A stretch of 64,000 nucleotides of DNA, from assembly GCF_001632365.1 (NCBI RefSeq), contig NW_024468556.1, positions 148,970 through 212,969 of the forward strand, written 5' to 3'. Position 1 is the first letter of the stretch; every line of letters begins with the position of its first letter. Under the pieces are notes generated by a model that was given only the letters and a program-made list of their open reading frames with translations, made no database searches and had not been told where the DNA came from. The stretch is from Laetiporus sulphureus 93-53. Lineage: Eukaryota > Basidiomycota > Agaricomycetes > Polyporales > Laetiporaceae. Shown piece after piece: positions 55,405 to 64,000 of this stretch. Made by a program: the position numbers and the translations under genes.

Positions 55405-55925
55405 AAGAAGTTTACCGCTGCCCTGGTAGCCGCTATATGCGCCGTTCCTGTTGTGCTCGCTCGGCAATTCAACATCACCTATGATAGCGAGTACGACAAC
55501 GGAGGCAATTCGGTAGACCTTACTGCCTGCGCCTACACGCTTCAGGAAGAAGGAGACGAAGTGATGTCTGCTGTCAACGCAGTCCGAGATAATTTTGCAC
55601 GGTACAGGCTACTCTCACTTTGGCTCACTCCCAGGTTTCTGCTATATCGGCGGTGCTGTCTTTACCGATGGTAAGAACACGATAGGATAAGGTGGCTGAG
55701 CTGATCTCACCTGCATCCCCAGACGTCAACTCGGATTACTGTGGTACCTGCTGGGAGCTTACCTACGACGATACCACGATCAACGTCCTCGCAATCAATG
55801 TTGCCTCAAACGGCTTTACCATCTCAGAAGACGCGTTCGATGCCTTGACCAATGGTGTGGCCTTATACATTAGCTCGGTGAACGCGAGCGCGACACAGGT
55901 GGATGCATCTGTTTGTGGCCAATGA
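55405..55925 (+). pseudogene. Cerato-platanin copy 4 (start codon lost)
   Basis: The position of the start codon reads AAG instead of ATG (gccaagaagttt compared with gccatgaagttc in copy 3). The signal-peptide codons KFTAALVAAICAVPVVLA follow intact. Then come FNITYDSEYDNGGNSVDLTACAYTL, a spliced HFGSLPGFCYIGGA segment, and YCGTCWELTYDDTTINVLAIN, SNGFTISEDAFDALTNG and ATQVDASVCGQ to a TGA at 55925. The frame is otherwise open, but there are unusual changes: an extra Cys in GFCYIGG and AIN for AID. No other in-frame ATG would preserve the signal peptide, so secretion of a normal product is unlikely. Confidence 0.75.
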
Positions 55926-57122
55926 AGAGGTGGTGGTGGGGATGACGTAGGATTTTGCGGCGCCGAGAATGATATCGACGACACTACAAGTGACGTACTG
56001 TGAATACCCGAGTGTTACGAGCATGCAATCATACATACCAGAGTATTTTGTCTGGACTAAACACTGAGGGTCGTCACGGGGCGAGACCATTTGTTGGTAC
56101 CGATGAGATCTGGACGATAAGCCGCTGTCCCCACGGTGCCGACGAGTGGCGGAGAGTCTTGACAGGATGTTCAACCATTCTGATGACGGTAGTACCCCTT
56201 GTGCTGAGTCCTGAGTGTTTCCTCCCCCCTTCTCCCAAACTCGAGCGTAGTCAGGCATTGGGGGGAAGGGAAGGAGGAGCATATAGACGTAGGGACGTGA
56301 TCACCGTAATGTTCGAATTCCACGTTCAATGACGTTGGTTGATGGCCTAACCCGGGCATGCACGGTGCTTTGAGCCCCGGCCGGGAACTTGCCGCATGTT
56401 CAATGCACGACAATCCGATAAGTAAAATCTCATACACACTGTGGAGGGAACGTGAATAGAAATGCCATCAAATCCAGGAAGCTTTAGCGAGAACAATGCA
56501 GACGGCATGCACTGTGTGGCCAATGCCGTGCTTCCTCCACACTGCAGGGACTTGCATATGCCTCGACAGCAGGAGAATGCGCCTAACGCACGCGTCATAA
56601 CAATAAGATGAGCAGCTGCCTTCCGAGGGAGTCGGAACACTGGTGACGTGATAGCGTAGCCTTAAGCATTCGGACGTTCATTACGACCTGTTCCGCATGC
56701 CTAACAAGCCGCAATGCATAATGAAACCCGATGTGATCGCAGATGCGATTTTCAAGACTTCCAGATAGGCGAAGACTCGAGGTGGACATGTGCGGAAAGA
56801 AGTGCAGGTTTACTCGGGTTGGCTGGCCACTCGTTCGAAGCGAGGATGTCTGCAGGAGCTCGGTTCCAACGTACACGAGATCTGGTCGTGCAGCGGAGCA
56901 GTAGATCATACTGCAAGCTGTGTCGGAGCGGAGAAAGGCTGGCACTGGATTGGAGATCCAGGCAAAGACCACGCTGCCTCCAGAGCGCTACCCATCGCTA
57001 TATACGGTAGTGGCCTTTAGACTCCGCCATCATCCCCTCGTTGCAGGCGTCTCTACGCCTGCTCCTCCTCCTCCTCTATTTCCTTACCTTATTTCCCTTT
57101 ATCCGCCCTCCTCTCTTTTGCC
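55926..57122. other. 1.2 kb upstream of casein kinase I
   Basis: Overlapping short frames on both strands; no gene supported. The last 100 bp is C/T-rich (ctcctcctcctctatttcc), typical of fungal promoters with pyrimidine tracts near the transcription start. Confidence 0.4.
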
Positions 57123-60047
57123 ATGGCCACACAGCATGTCGTAGCCTCCTCGTCCGTGCATCATTCCGCGTCGGCGACCTCCAACGGCATCGTCGGCGGT
57201 CATTTCCGCGTCGGCAAGAAGATTGGAGAGGGCTCGTTCGGTGTCGTCTTCGAAGGCATGTGTGCTTCTTCTTCGTAGGCACCGTATCTTGCTAAGTTCA
57301 GTACGCATACAGGTATCAACCAGCTCAACAATCAGCCCGTCGCTATCAAGTTTGTACGTTCAGATACCTCTCCTTACTGCCACGGACTCACGTCCCCGTA
57401 TCTACCGTCAGGAACCGCGCAAGTCGGAGGCTCCTCAGCTGCGAGACGAGTATAGGTCGTATCGGACATTAAATGGCACTCGTACGTTGCATTTGGCGCT
57501 ATCCTTTTTTCTGCACCACCTTCCATAAGGCCGTCTGGCTCCCCGCGCTCTTCGAGACGCTTCCGGCCTTTGCCTCACGATGCTCTTGGAGGATGTCAAG
57601 CTCTGCTTGCCCAATCGTACTCCTCACGGAGACAATGGAAGCGATCTCGAGCCCCGTCGCCAAGGCTGGTAGGCAGGCGCATCTGTGGTGGACGGCAACC
57701 GTGCGCTCATCATCGTGTCGATCGAAACCTTCTCATCATCATTCATCGCCTGCGCACGGAGCATCCACGGCGGATGCCCGTTCGCTACATTGGGCATGCC
57801 CACGTATCATCCGCTTCTCGCTATTGTTCGTTCATTGTATGCCTGCCCTACTAACATAACGCCACAGCTGGCGTCCCGCAAGTACACTACTTCGGCCAGG
57901 AAGGACTGCACAACGTCCTCGTTATTGATCTGCTTGGTCCTAACCTCGAGGATCTATTCGACATGTGCGGCCGCAAGTTCACCATCAAGACTGTTTGCAT
58001 GGCTGCAAAGCAGATGGTGAGTCTTCTAAACACGTTGGGGTTGACAAGACACCGCATGGCTTCGCGACGCCAAATTCAGTGCGACAGAAGCCCATTCTAT
58101 TTGCCATCCTGATGTCCGCGCTATCGCTGTAGGGCAGCGGGTATCATAAGCCCTCGGAGCGCTGGAGCGTCTATTGCAGTGTTCTCTTCGCCCGCCGCTC
58201 GCTTGAGCATGGCAGGAGATATCGTGGGTTGCGGGAAAACGAGCGGTCGCTCCGTTCGGTTCCTCGGTAACACCATTGCGATCGAACTATATCCATGTCG
58301 CCGTCATCGCTCTGGCGCATGCATGGGACGAGAGCGAGCTATCCACGACGGTGTTTGCTTAGTTGCCCGGACGTCAGGGCCGCCTTAACGGATTTGTATG
58401 GGTTCTCATCACACTCTTGTTCTCTTCACCACTGCTGGTATGCACATCGACGTGTTGATTCTAACCCCAACGTTTTCTTCCAGATCACTCGCGTACAGGC
58501 GATACACGAGAAGTCACTCATTTACCGTGACATCAAGCCGGACAACTTCCTCATCGGGGTGCCAGGATCAAAAACCGCAAATACGATTCACATAATAGGT
58601 GAGAGCGATCCTGCGGTTGAACCATTCCCCCTAAGTTCCATGAATTCTTCACGTTTATCTGGTGCAAGGTCGCGGTGCGGACCACGTCGCTGAGATATGA
58701 CGCCTCGACCCTCACGTTTTGATTAAGTTACTTCCTTGCTAACCCGTGTCGCAGACTTCGGTATGGCGAAGCACTACAGGGACCCGAAGACGAAGGTGCA
58801 TATACCCTACCGGGAGCGTAAATCGCTATCGGGGACGGCGCGATACATGTCGATAAACACACACCTGGGACGAGAGCAGTCGCGGCGAGACGACCTCGAG
58901 TCGCTGGGACACGTCTTTATGTACTTCCTGCGAGGTGGTCTGCCCTGGCAGGGCCTTAGGGCGGCGACGAACAAGCAGAAGTACGAGAAGATCGGCGAGA
59001 AGAAGCAAAGCACCCCTATCGAGGAACTTTGCGAAGGTTTCCCGGGTGAGTCCGCGCGCTATCAATGTGCGCTCGGCTGTGCACCACTTCACATTATGAT
59101 TGACTCGCCCGTCATTTCTGCGCACAGAGGAGTTTGCGATCTACATGAATTATGTCCGCAAGCTCGGATTCGAGGAGACGCCGGACTACGAATTCCTGCG
59201 TGAGCTGTTCACGAAGGTGCTCAAGACGCTCGGCGAGCCCGAGGATGGCGTCTTTGACTGGATGCTTTTGAACGGCGGCAAGGGCTGGGAAGCCGGACAC
59301 GTGTGTATTATTTCTTTGGCCTTGTCACCGCCGAACCTGATGCTGAACGGCTAGACGCCCACCAATCTGCTCCAACAGGCACACGCAAATGTCACTGGAA
59401 CGCATGCAACGCACCGCGACCACCGTGCCCGCGACCATAACGGCCACCGTCGCGTCTCGCGGCAGGCACCGCAGGCAGATGGCGTCCAGAGTCCCGCGTC
59501 GCCGCTTGTCCTTCCGCCCGCGCCCGTCAAGAGCAACAGCCGCCGTATACCGCAGCAGCCACTGCAGCAGCCTCAGCAGCTGCTGCAGCAGGACGTCTCG
59601 CGTGGCAACTCGCGTGAGCAGATCAGCGTGCAGCCGCTGGCACCTACGAGCCGGCGCCAGAGCCAGCAGCAGATTGGGCCGCGCGGCGAGCGGGACAGCA
59701 CCGGGCTGGTGCATCCGTATGCGGCTACGCCGAGCCCGGGTGGGTACCGGACGACGTATGACCGCCAGTCGCCGACGGGGGGCGTCGCGCAGCTGTCTCC
59801 CAACGTGCCGAACGTGGCGACCAACTCGGACTCGTTCGTGTATGGGCAGCAGCAGCAGCCAGCGAAGACGGGGACGACCTCGCGCGAGGGGACGACGGCG
59901 GGGGCGAACAGGGAGATGGCGACCGGAAGCGGTACGCGGGGGATGGGCATGTACGACCGAGAGCAGATGGCGAGGGTGGGAGAGCCGGACGAGCATGGAC
60001 ATGGGAGGAAGAAGTCGTTCTGGGCCGCGCTGTGCTGTCGAGGATAA
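57123..60047 (+). CDS. Casein kinase I, plasma-membrane Yck1/2 type
   Basis: Ser/Thr kinase of the CK1 family; relatives act in nutrient signalling, endocytosis and morphogenesis. Exon 1 has [20 protein letters not shown] (glycine loop) and is followed by [13 protein letters not shown] (VAIK lysine), [68 protein letters not shown] (catalytic loop), [26 protein letters not shown] (the CK1 SIN signature) and [24 protein letters not shown]. After the kinase domain comes a Gln/Pro-rich tail of about 230 residues ending FWAALCCRG; the terminal Cys-Cys is the palmitoylation motif that anchors Yck kinases to the plasma membrane. Two introns are long (about 57482-57867 and 58019-58483). The first intron seems to have a GC donor (gcatgt after GAAG). 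No neighbour is functionally linked. Confidence 0.92.
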
Positions 60048-60963
60048 GAAAAGGCACCGCGCTGACGGCTCAGTAAGTCCGTGTGTGTTTTCGGCGTTAG
60101 GTGTGTTCGAGACTGATATGCGCCGGCTGTCCAGGCTCTGCACGCTCTCACGACAACCGCATGACGAAAGATATCATACACTACTTACCCGACCATCCTA
60201 AGCATATTCTTCACAGCACGACGCCCGACCGACCGATACAGTGCCAAAACCGTTTCTTTTGCGTACCCGCGATATCCCCCCGTTCACGACCCCGAAGCCC
60301 TTCGTCCCGTCGCTCGCATCGCATCCTTTTCGTCGATCGCTTTGGTTTCCGCTAGAAGGACATTCGCCTCACGCCGCGCGCTTGGTATCCACGTATTATT
60401 CTTGCTTCTTTCCTCTTGCACATTCCGTACCGTAATTATGCCAGTTTGTTTAGTGTCGGTATTTGCGTTCTCGCATTGCTCTTGTATACTAGTTGCCTCA
60501 ACCTCCGATTCGCTCGCAGGATGCCGGACCAGGTAGTGATTTTGTGCGGTGGATGGCGTGGAACGCTTTGACCGTTTATGATTGACAATATTCCTTCGCT
60601 TGCGCTCATTCATCTATCCTAGTTGCTCCATTCTTTTTAGGTGGCGACAGCCTTTGCGTGACTGTACATAGGCATCAAAGCACGTGACTAACGCGATCGA
60701 CTAGGCGCGCTCTAATTCCACGCGACGTCAGGGGCATCATGGGATGCTCCGGCTCAATTCAACGGGTGACGATTATTCCCTCTGCGCTCTCAGTTCCCGG
60801 TAACTGGGCTCGCAGTCGCAGGGTGCGCGCACGATGAAGGCCAACTCTATAAGCTAATTCGACGCGATTCACAATATATACTCGTACAAAGACACGACAA
60901 CGAATGCAGTTACAACGGAACAACGGCTGCTTCTCGAACCTTCAAACCCAAAGTGAAATCTAC
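60048..60963. other. 3' flank between convergent genes
   Basis: Probably 3' untranslated regions. ORFs are short and antisense to one another. Confidence 0.4.
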
Positions 60964-61575
60964 TCATTTTCTATCCTTCCAAGCGTTGTCAATGCCCATC
61001 TTCGACCACCTCGCGGCGAGTGCGGGATCATCAGGAGGTGGGTTCCTATCTGCCAGCTGCCCCTTTCCGCTCTTCGTACCCGCGCGATCCATCAAGCCCA
61101 GTCCGCCGTAGCTTCCACCTCTCTCATTCATCTCGCCGGGAGCCTCACCATACCGCACGGCGGAGCTCTCCATGACGCCCGATTCATTCTGCGGAGCGGC
61201 ATTGGTTATGGGGTGAGCAAGGTCAGAACTAGTTGAGGAGCGGTGCGCACCCTGGGACGACGGCGCCTCCGTGGCGGGGTAGCTCTTGTACGGCGCCGAG
61301 GTGGGGTACGCGCCCGAGGGCACTTGGTACGGCGTGTTGGCGGGGTCGGGCTCGGACACGACGTACATGCGCGTGCCGGTCGACGAGAGCTGCGGGTCGG
61401 GCGAGTGGTCGAGCTGCTTCTCGTACAGCGGCGACACCTCGGCGGGCGACTGGACGAGGGGCGCCTGTGACAGCACCTTGAATGGGGAATGGAAGGCGCG
61501 CGTCGCGTTGGGTTTTGTGGGGAGCGTGCGCAAAAGCGCGCGAGCGTGTTTCGACAGCGAGCGGAGAGAGGACAT
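60964..61575 (-). CDS. Hypothetical mitochondrial-type protein
   Basis: A single uninterrupted minus-strand frame of 203 codons starting MSSLRSLSKHARALLRTLPTKPNATRAFHSPF, a good mitochondrial presequence: Arg/Ser/Leu-rich, no acids, amphipathic. The rest is polar and Pro/Ser/Gly-rich with a conserved-looking middle (MYVVSEPDPANTPYQVPSGAYPTSAPY) and a C-terminal segment DPALAARWSKMGIDNAWKDRK. No known domain. It is intronless, in contrast to its neighbours. The antisense frames at 61229-61888 are GC-driven shadows. Function unknown; mitochondrial location is inferred from the N-terminus only. Confidence 0.72.
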   Translation of the reverse strand: MSSLRSLSKHARALLRTLPTKPNATRAFHSPFKVLSQAPLVQSPAEVSPLYEKQLDHSPDPQLSSTGTRMYVVSEPDPANTPYQVPSGAYPTSAPYKSYPATEAPSSQGAHRSSTSSDLAHPITNAAPQNESGVMESSAVRYGEAPGEMNERGGSYGGLGLMDRAGTKSGKGQLADRNPPPDDPALAARWSKMGIDNAWKDRK

Positions 61576-62030
61576 GATGATGGTAAGACGTAAGAGGCGG
61601 TTTGTACAACGTGAGTGGGTGGGAGAGAGAAAGGGGAGAACTTGGGATTATAAGACTAGGAGGTGTGGGGTATTTTGCATCACTTTTCCCACGGGTGATT
61701 TAATTCGGTCTGTGCCAATCGAGGCCCCGCGCTTACTCCGAAGGGAGGTCTTCTCGTACCACCGCTGTCGGGCGATGCGCCACCATCACCCGGGCTTTAC
61801 TGCGCTTGTCGGCCGTGTCCATCACGGTGCGCTGTGCACACGGCAACGGCAGCAGGGGAGGAACGTTCGTGCGTCAGCGCGGAAGTAAATATCGGCCTCA
61901 TTGACGCCATTACGTCGGCATGCCAAGGATGTTGTTCCATGAAAAGATCGGCATCGCTGTCTTCGGCACGCGTGAGGAAAACATAAATTATTCCGTTGAC
62001 TTAGATAAGTGGAACGCGTGACAAAAATGA
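61576..62030. other. Intergenic region before tRNA-Tyr
   Basis: Presumed promoter of the mitochondrial-type gene and 3' flank of the tRNA. An A-run at 62022-62026, read on the minus strand, is a T-run serving as Pol III terminator. Confidence 0.4.
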
Positions 62031-62116
62031 TCCTTCGAGCCGGGATCGAACCAGCGACCTCAAGATGACAGGTAACCCATTACAGTCTCGCGCTCTTCCA
62101 ACTGAGCTATCGAAGG
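62031..62116 (-). tRNA. tRNA-Tyr(GTA) with a 13-nt intron
   Basis: Minus-strand cloverleaf: acceptor ccttcga/tcgaagg, with the C1-G72 pair typical of eukaryotic tRNA-Tyr, discriminator A; D arm gctc...gagc; anticodon stem cgaga/tcttg; variable loop aggtc; T arm gctgg-ttcgatc-ccggc. The anticodon region is 20 nt, so an intron of 13 nt (tgggttacctgtc) follows base 37. The intron contains ttac, which can pair with gtaa of the anticodon loop, as in other tRNA-Tyr introns. Spliced length is 73 nt. Confidence 0.93.
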
Positions 62117-63580
62117 CTAGAGGACACCTAGTTATTGTATACTATATTGTAGTTTCTATAAGCCTATTATTTTTCACATGTGGCGCTGCTCCTGGTAGTC
62201 CGCATGCGCTCGTGTCTTTCAGCTATCACCTATTCAACGTTGCGAGACATGCCAAGAATGATGGAGGAATGTGGATGTACGACAGTGGCCTGGCGGCCCG
62301 GCCTCATGCGTTATTCACCGTATATGGCGCACTTAATCCTCAGTTTGTCGCGGCGAGCAATGTCTTCCACAGATGGATCGAGATCCTATGAGACAGGGCT
62401 TAGCGCATCACGCATTTCGATCTCCTTTGCTGTAAGAAGGAAGGGTGTTACAATGGACGATCCTTCCTTGTCACAAAGGATCATCGAGCGATGAGTGAGT
62501 TGCCCTCTACCGGGCGATAGCTGGTAAATCCGTTAGTTGCCATACCGTTTTAGCATGAGTTTAATGACGCTCCACGTACTAGTATGAAAGATCAGCATCA
62601 TGATGCTTCTCAAAACCGCGGCGTAATTCCCGCCCACCGTGCTCGACTTCCACCAAGAGATGCCTCCGGAATCTTCACAGTGCATTCATGCAATCACAAG
62701 CTCTAGCTCGGCTGGCCCATGCTAGGCAAAAGCGACCTGAATACCCGGCTCGAGTATATCGCACACGGCGGTCAGGCTGCACACGTCCAGTGTCATTGCC
62801 GTGGGTAATGGATGCGCCGCCGAGCCGAAGTCATTCACAGCGCATTAAGCAGGATGCGTGGGCAAAGCCGACCGGGTGCTCGACCTTTGGACACCGGTTC
62901 GGCCGCGCACCGTACACATGCACTGTGCATGTCAAATATCGGCGATACGTACATGGAGACACCACCGAAGAAGCACACAGCGCACATCCCCCGCTATGCA
63001 AGGCTAGATGTTAGGAGTGTATGCGGTTTCTCGAAAAAAGGAGACGTACACTCTGAGCGGACCACTGATCCTCCTTTTCAAAGCTCGCGACATGACAGCT
63101 GTCATTCTTAGCAACTCCCCTTGGAGGCATGTCGCCTCGTGCAGGTATATGCGCGCTGCACCGTGCTGAGTGATAGCCGCTCCTTGGCCGATTTGAGAAA
63201 AGCATACCCTTGCTTGCGCAAGACGCAAGAGCTCGTCGTCGTAACGCACGCCGTCGACGAGGATCGAGCCTTGGACGTCTGGACTCGAAGCTGTAATGTG
63301 TGCTGTAATGTTGGGAGTGAAAGGTCCTAGCTGAGAGCGCTCCTCTCTTTCGGATGTTTCATGAAAAGTTCTCCTATTCCTAGTGCCCCCTCGACCCTTC
63401 CAGTTATGGCATCTCAACTTCCTTCCTAGATCTCATAATTCTTCGCCTCAAACGGTGCTGCCCCCCTGCTATTGCGCGCTTTGCTGCTCTTAGTCGTTCA
63501 GCAGAGGACCGTCAAAGGTATCTCACAATTCCCGTCGCGAGACTCCTCCCACTGAAATTAATTCCGCACGTTCAAATTAT
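62117..63580. other. 1.5 kb without a firmly supported gene
   Basis: A minus frame at 63004-63417 (137 codons; middle part GVRYDDELLRLAQARVCF) has some coding character but no domain or splice support. Other frames are shorter. Confidence 0.35.
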
Positions 63581-64000
63581 TCATAGGTCGAAGCTCAAGG
63601 ACCGTACTGTTGCGTCAGCCTGAGCTAATTTTCACCGAGTGAGAAGCGGCTTGATGTAACTGGGGGGCTCCTACGTATAAATCTCCGTGATACAGCAGCG
63701 ATAGAAATTGCGCACCGTCGGTGCTGGGCATACGGAACGGCATCCATAACATGAGGCCATCCGACTCCACAAGCTGTACCGTCTTGTCACTCTCGGTGCA
63801 ATCGCCTCTGCCGAAAGCCTGCGCGTTCGACGTTTGCTCCGTCCATCCGGTCCCAGTAGCTCTGCTGAATGACAAGGCAATCGATCGCGACTCCATCGAC
63901 TCCATCGGCCAGATGCCCACTCACGCTCTTCTCCCTGTCGTAGGGTGCTGGGCACTCCGAGACAGGATGCGCCGCCTCGATTTTTAGACTGCGCTGCGGT
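63581..64000 (-). CDS. 3' end of an unknown gene running off the right edge (partial)
   Basis: On the minus strand a donor gtgagt follows an open segment near the window edge (about 63938). An acceptor attcag at about 63874 starts an exon reading RATGTGWTEQTSNAQAFGRG, VQLVESDGLMLWMPFRMP and LSLLYHGDLY. A second intron (gtaggag...gctcag) joins it to ADATVRSLSFDL and a stop at 63581-63583. Both introns are about 50-65 bp, the usual size here. No family is recognised. The upstream part lies outside the window. Confidence 0.42.

Noticed and set aside
59325..60143. 272-codon minus-strand Arg-rich ORF
   Set aside because: It is antisense to the Gln/Pro-rich tail of casein kinase I and is driven by high GC content.
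61229..61888. Long ORFs antisense to the mitochondrial-type gene
   Set aside because: Arg/Gly/Thr-rich shadows of a GC-rich coding strand; the minus-strand protein has a sensible presequence and composition.

Overview
The window looks like nuclear DNA from a filamentous basidiomycete, probably an agaricomycete. Genes are split by many 50-70 bp GT-AG introns and are of fungal type: a Ubp8-like deubiquitinase, Yck-type casein kinase I, bicupin oxalate decarboxylase, a cerato-platanin array and a forkhead regulator. Both tRNA genes carry short introns. There is no bacterial-style operon structure. All gene models are by eye from splice signals and family motifs, so exon borders are provisional.

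Layout. (1) 1-9.9 kb is a nested transposon zone. A decayed Ngaro-like tyrosine-recombinase retrotransposon (2542-9012, minus strand) has the diagnostic split direct repeats A1 / B1-A2-B2. It sits between inverted copies of a roughly 130-150 bp hairpin-bearing terminal sequence, next to two 5' fragments of a RecQ-like helicase gene. (2) 10-31.4 kb is mostly housekeeping: a small hypothetical gene, cytosolic methionyl-tRNA synthetase, tRNA-Ala(CGC), a forkhead transcription factor, an NAD(P)-dependent reductase, a pterin-4a-carbinolamine dehydratase-like protein divergent from tRNA-His guanylyltransferase (THG1), an acidic unknown protein, and the SAGA-type deubiquitinase. (3) 31.7-45 kb has a HIT-family gene with an apparent frameshift, a secreted oxalate decarboxylase, a Ser/Thr-rich membrane-anchored unknown, and an ABHD11-like mitochondrial hydrolase. 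(4) 45.4-46.6 kb holds no protein gene. It looks like a spliced non-coding host transcript with box C/D snoRNAs in its introns; three of these have 11-12 bp antisense matches to universally conserved rRNA segments. (5) 47.4-55.9 kb is a tandem cerato-platanin array in successive stages of decay, with an inverted copy of one promoter and a 338 bp hairpin MITE. (6) 57-64 kb has a Yck-type casein kinase I, a small mitochondrial-type unknown protein, tRNA-Tyr(GTA), and the 3' end of a gene running off the right edge.

Functional links are modest. The translation and RNA-modification genes (MetRS, THG1, two tRNAs, snoRNA cluster) are spread out and unlinked. Oxalate decarboxylase and the cerato-platanins are secreted proteins typical of plant- or wood-associated basidiomycetes. 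The most interesting regions are the snoRNA host locus, the nested Ngaro/helicase element and the degenerating cerato-platanin array. Several long gaps (17.7-20.3, 21.6-24.5, 32.5-34.9, 37.2-41.3 kb) show no gene I can support.
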